Assembly: GCA_031278575.1 (NCBI GenBank)
Contig: JAITKD010000105.1
Coordinates: 1-7,581 of the forward strand
Source of the DNA: Spirochaetaceae bacterium
GTDB taxonomy: Bacteria > Spirochaetota > Spirochaetia > Treponematales > Breznakiellaceae
Length of the DNA: 7,581 nucleotides
Direction of reading: 5' to 3'
The notes under the pieces were generated by a model. The model ran no database searches. It was not told the DNA's origin and saw nothing but the letters and a program-made list of their open reading frames with translations. This document shows positions 6,490 through 7,581 of this stretch, piece by piece. Within the stretch, counting starts at the first letter, position 1. Each line of letters opens with the position of its first letter. Both the position numbers and the translations under genes were made by a program.

Positions 6490-6535
6490 AACGGATATTC
6501 GGCCTCTTGAGCCGGCTTCATATCCGGTTGGTTTT
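6490..6535 (+). terminator. Probable intrinsic terminator after the sigma-factor operon
   Basis: AACGGATAT (6490-6498) pairs with ATATCCGGTT (6520-6529) with one bulge. CGGC (6500-6503) and GCCG (6511-6514) extend the stem inside, around a CTCTTGA loop. GGTTTT follows. The T-run is only four long, so efficiency may be moderate. Confidence 0.55.
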
Positions 6536-6555
6536 AAAACAGCCCCGGTTATGAT
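6528..6555 (+). promoter_or_regulatory. Possible promoter of the UMP kinase gene
   Basis: TTGGTT (6528-6533) and TATGAT (6550-6555) are 16 bp apart. The -10 box is a good match. The transcript would start at about 6562, almost on the ribosome site AAGGAG (6561-6566), leaving a very short leader, so the call is tentative. Confidence 0.3.
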
Positions 6556-6571
6556 ACGCTAAGGAGTAGTT

Positions 6572-7255
6572 ATGATAACGGTTATCTCCCTGGGCGGGTC
6601 TATCGTGGCCCCCGATGGGGTTGACGAACAATTCCTCAAGGACTTTGTATCCCTCATCGGGGAGCTTCTGCGGGAGGATGAAAAACGACGGTTTATTTTG
6701 GTGGTAGGCGGAGGGGGGCCCGCCCGGGCTTGGCAGCAGGCATACCGCAGGATAAGCGCCGTTGCGGTGGATGAAGCGGCCGATTGGATAGGCGTGATGG
6801 CTACCCGGCTTAACGCACAGCTTATCAAGGCGGTAATGGGGGAATGGTGTACCCAGGAGGTCGTAACCGATCCTTCCCGGGTGGGCCCCTTGGTGGGACG
6901 GGTCCTCGTGGCGGCGGGATGGAAGCCGGGGTTTTCCTCGGACTACGATGCGGTACTCCTGGCGGAACGGTTTCAGGCGGATATGGTCATCAACCTGTCA
7001 AATATTGAACAGGTTTACAGCGACGATCCCCGGATCAACCCGGATGCAAAACCCCTGACCGCTATATCCTGGGCTGATTTTTGTACCCTGGTCGGAGATA
7101 AATGGGTTCCGGGTAAAAACGTTCCCTTTGATCCGGTGGCAAGCCGTTATGGGGCAAAGATCGGCCTCAAGGTGATATGCGCCGCAGGGCGAAACCCGGA
7201 AAACTTAAAAAAGATCCTCCGGGGAGAGGCTTTTTTAGGCACCATTATCGGATAG
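6572..7255 (+). CDS. pyrH: UMP kinase, short archaeal-like type
   Basis: This amino-acid-kinase-fold enzyme is predicted to phosphorylate UMP to UDP with ATP in pyrimidine nucleotide synthesis. The 227-residue chain has the N-terminal phosphate loop VISLGGSIVAPDG (4-16), a second glycine loop ILVVGGGGPARAW (42-54), and TRLNAQLIKAVMG (about 77-89), which matches the TRLNA signature of UMP kinases. WKPGFSSDYDAVLLAE and INLSNIEQVYSDDP correspond to the PG-TD-AALLAE and TNVDGVY-DP motifs. The length and the ending (NPENLKKILRGEAFLGTIIG) fit archaeal UMP kinases rather than the usual bacterial PyrH of about 240 residues. It stands alone, without rpsB, tsf or frr nearby. Replacement of TNVDG by SNIEQ is unusual. 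AAGGAG lies 5 nt before the ATG. Another amino-acid kinase is possible but less likely. Confidence 0.8.
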   Translation: MITVISLGGSIVAPDGVDEQFLKDFVSLIGELLREDEKRRFILVVGGGGPARAWQQAYRRISAVAVDEAADWIGVMATRLNAQLIKAVMGEWCTQEVVTDPSRVGPLVGRVLVAAGWKPGFSSDYDAVLLAERFQADMVINLSNIEQVYSDDPRINPDAKPLTAISWADFCTLVGDKWVPGKNVPFDPVASRYGAKIGLKVICAAGRNPENLKKILRGEAFLGTIIG

Positions 7256-7256
7256 G

Positions 7257-7286
7257 CCCCCGGTAAAACGCAGCCATTACCCGGGG
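7257..7286 (+). terminator. Hairpin directly after the UMP kinase stop
   Basis: CCCCCGGTAA (7257-7266) pairs with TTACCCGGGG (7277-7286) with one mismatch around a 10-nt loop, starting 2 nt after the stop codon. It lacks a following T-run, so it may be a stabilising or weak terminator hairpin. Confidence 0.4.
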
Positions 7287-7297
7287 ATAGGTCCTGT

Positions 7298-7311
7298 CCG
7301 GCCGGCCGGCC
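7298..7311. repeat. CCGG tandem palindrome
   Basis: CCGGCCGGCCGGCC is a short tandem of CCGG and largely self-complementary. It lies in the non-coding stretch after the UMP kinase gene (7256-7438), which otherwise holds only hairpins and no gene I can support. Confidence 0.5.
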
Positions 7312-7349
7312 TTGCTTTATACCGGTTATTTTAGGTATCATTATCCGGA

Positions 7350-7369
7350 GCCGGGTTTCAAAACCCGGC
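7350..7369. terminator. GC-rich hairpin, candidate weak terminator
   Basis: GCCGGGTTT (7350-7358) and AAACCCGGC (7361-7369) are a perfect inverted repeat, giving an 8-bp stem with a TCAA loop. On the plus strand CGGTCTTTAAA follows, with only three T in a row. Confidence 0.45.
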
Positions 7370-7388
7370 CGGTCTTTAAACTGACGTT

Positions 7389-7432
7389 GGAAAAAGCGGT
7401 CGAACCTCAAATTAAGCCGCCCCGCTTTTTCC
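7389..7432. terminator. Long-loop inverted repeat with A/T runs, possible bidirectional terminator
   Basis: GGAAAAAGCGG (7389-7399) and CCGCTTTTTCC (7422-7432) are perfect 11-bp inverted repeats separated by 22 nt. The GCGG/CCGC core next to a run of five T on both strands resembles a two-way terminator, but the loop is long. Confidence 0.45.
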
Positions 7433-7438
7433 TAAATC

Positions 7439-7581
7439 TAAGGAAGCGCTGATTTATTCAATCGAGAATAAATCGGCGCTCCTTTAACGCAAGGTAAACA
7501 AAGTTTACCCTATTTGCGCAATGAAATGAGCAAATACCTTAGGGAAACGCGATGAGCGTCAAGTTAATCAGCGTTTCCCTA
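7439..7581. mobile_element. Probable miniature inverted-repeat element (MITE-like), reaching the window end
   Basis: TAAGGAAGCGCTGATT (7439-7454) and the reverse complement of 7566-7581 (TAGGGAAACGCTGATT) agree at 14 of 16 positions, forming terminal inverted repeats of a 143-bp unit. Related copies occur inside, so each end folds on itself: 7440-7459 pairs with 7466-7484 (19 bp with one bulge and one G-T pair), and TAGGGAAACGC (7540-7550) pairs with GCGTTTCCCTA (7571-7581). The middle has a GGTAAAC/GTTTACC hairpin (7493-7509). There is no coding frame. It could be a non-autonomous insertion element or one end of a larger element whose transposase is outside the window; the right flank is not visible. 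Confidence 0.6.
7493..7509. repeat. Central hairpin of the 7439-7581 element
   Basis: GGTAAAC (7493-7499) and GTTTACC (7503-7509) pair perfectly around an AAA loop. CGCAA (7488-7492) and TTGCG (7514-7518) can extend the stem across a 4-nt bulge. Confidence 0.6.

Noticed and set aside
7147..7410. 87-codon minus-strand open frame across the end of the UMP kinase gene
   Set aside because: It overlaps coding sequence and hairpins, and shows no domain or ribosome site.

Overview
The window looks like a chromosomal segment of a spirochaete, most likely a GC-richer Treponema or close relative such as the termite-gut lineage. The main support is gene order. A murB gene lies head to head with cysS, and cysS is followed by an ECF sigma factor. 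From memory this matches T. pallidum TP0090-TP0092; I could not check this by search. The assignment is an inference.

Layout from left to right: (1) 1-236, minus strand, the 5' end of a LacI-type regulator cut by the window edge. (2) 237-596, a non-coding stretch holding a roughly 196-bp element bounded by 12-bp perfect inverted repeats and filled with GC-rich hairpins. (3) 597-1559, minus strand, murB. (4) 1560-1753, a divergent intergenic region with an AT-rich palindrome and several hairpins ahead of cysS. (5) 1754-6474, plus strand, a tight run: cysS, ECF sigma factor, zinc-finger membrane anti-sigma factor, a small secreted protein, and a lipoprotein with two IPT/TIG domains and a transglutaminase-like domain. 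(6) A terminator-like hairpin at about 6490-6535. (7) 6572-7255, plus strand, a UMP kinase of the short archaeal type. (8) 7256-7581, non-coding and very rich in inverted repeats, ending in a likely miniature inverted-repeat element.

Working together: MurB makes UDP-MurNAc for peptidoglycan and CysRS charges tRNA-Cys. The four genes after cysS overlap or nearly touch, which points to a co-expressed cell-surface signalling unit. In it a sigma factor is held by a membrane anti-sigma factor, and the last two genes supply exported partners or effectors. This is the least described part of the window. The two inverted-repeat elements suggest that short non-autonomous mobile or repeat sequences have settled in the gaps between genes.
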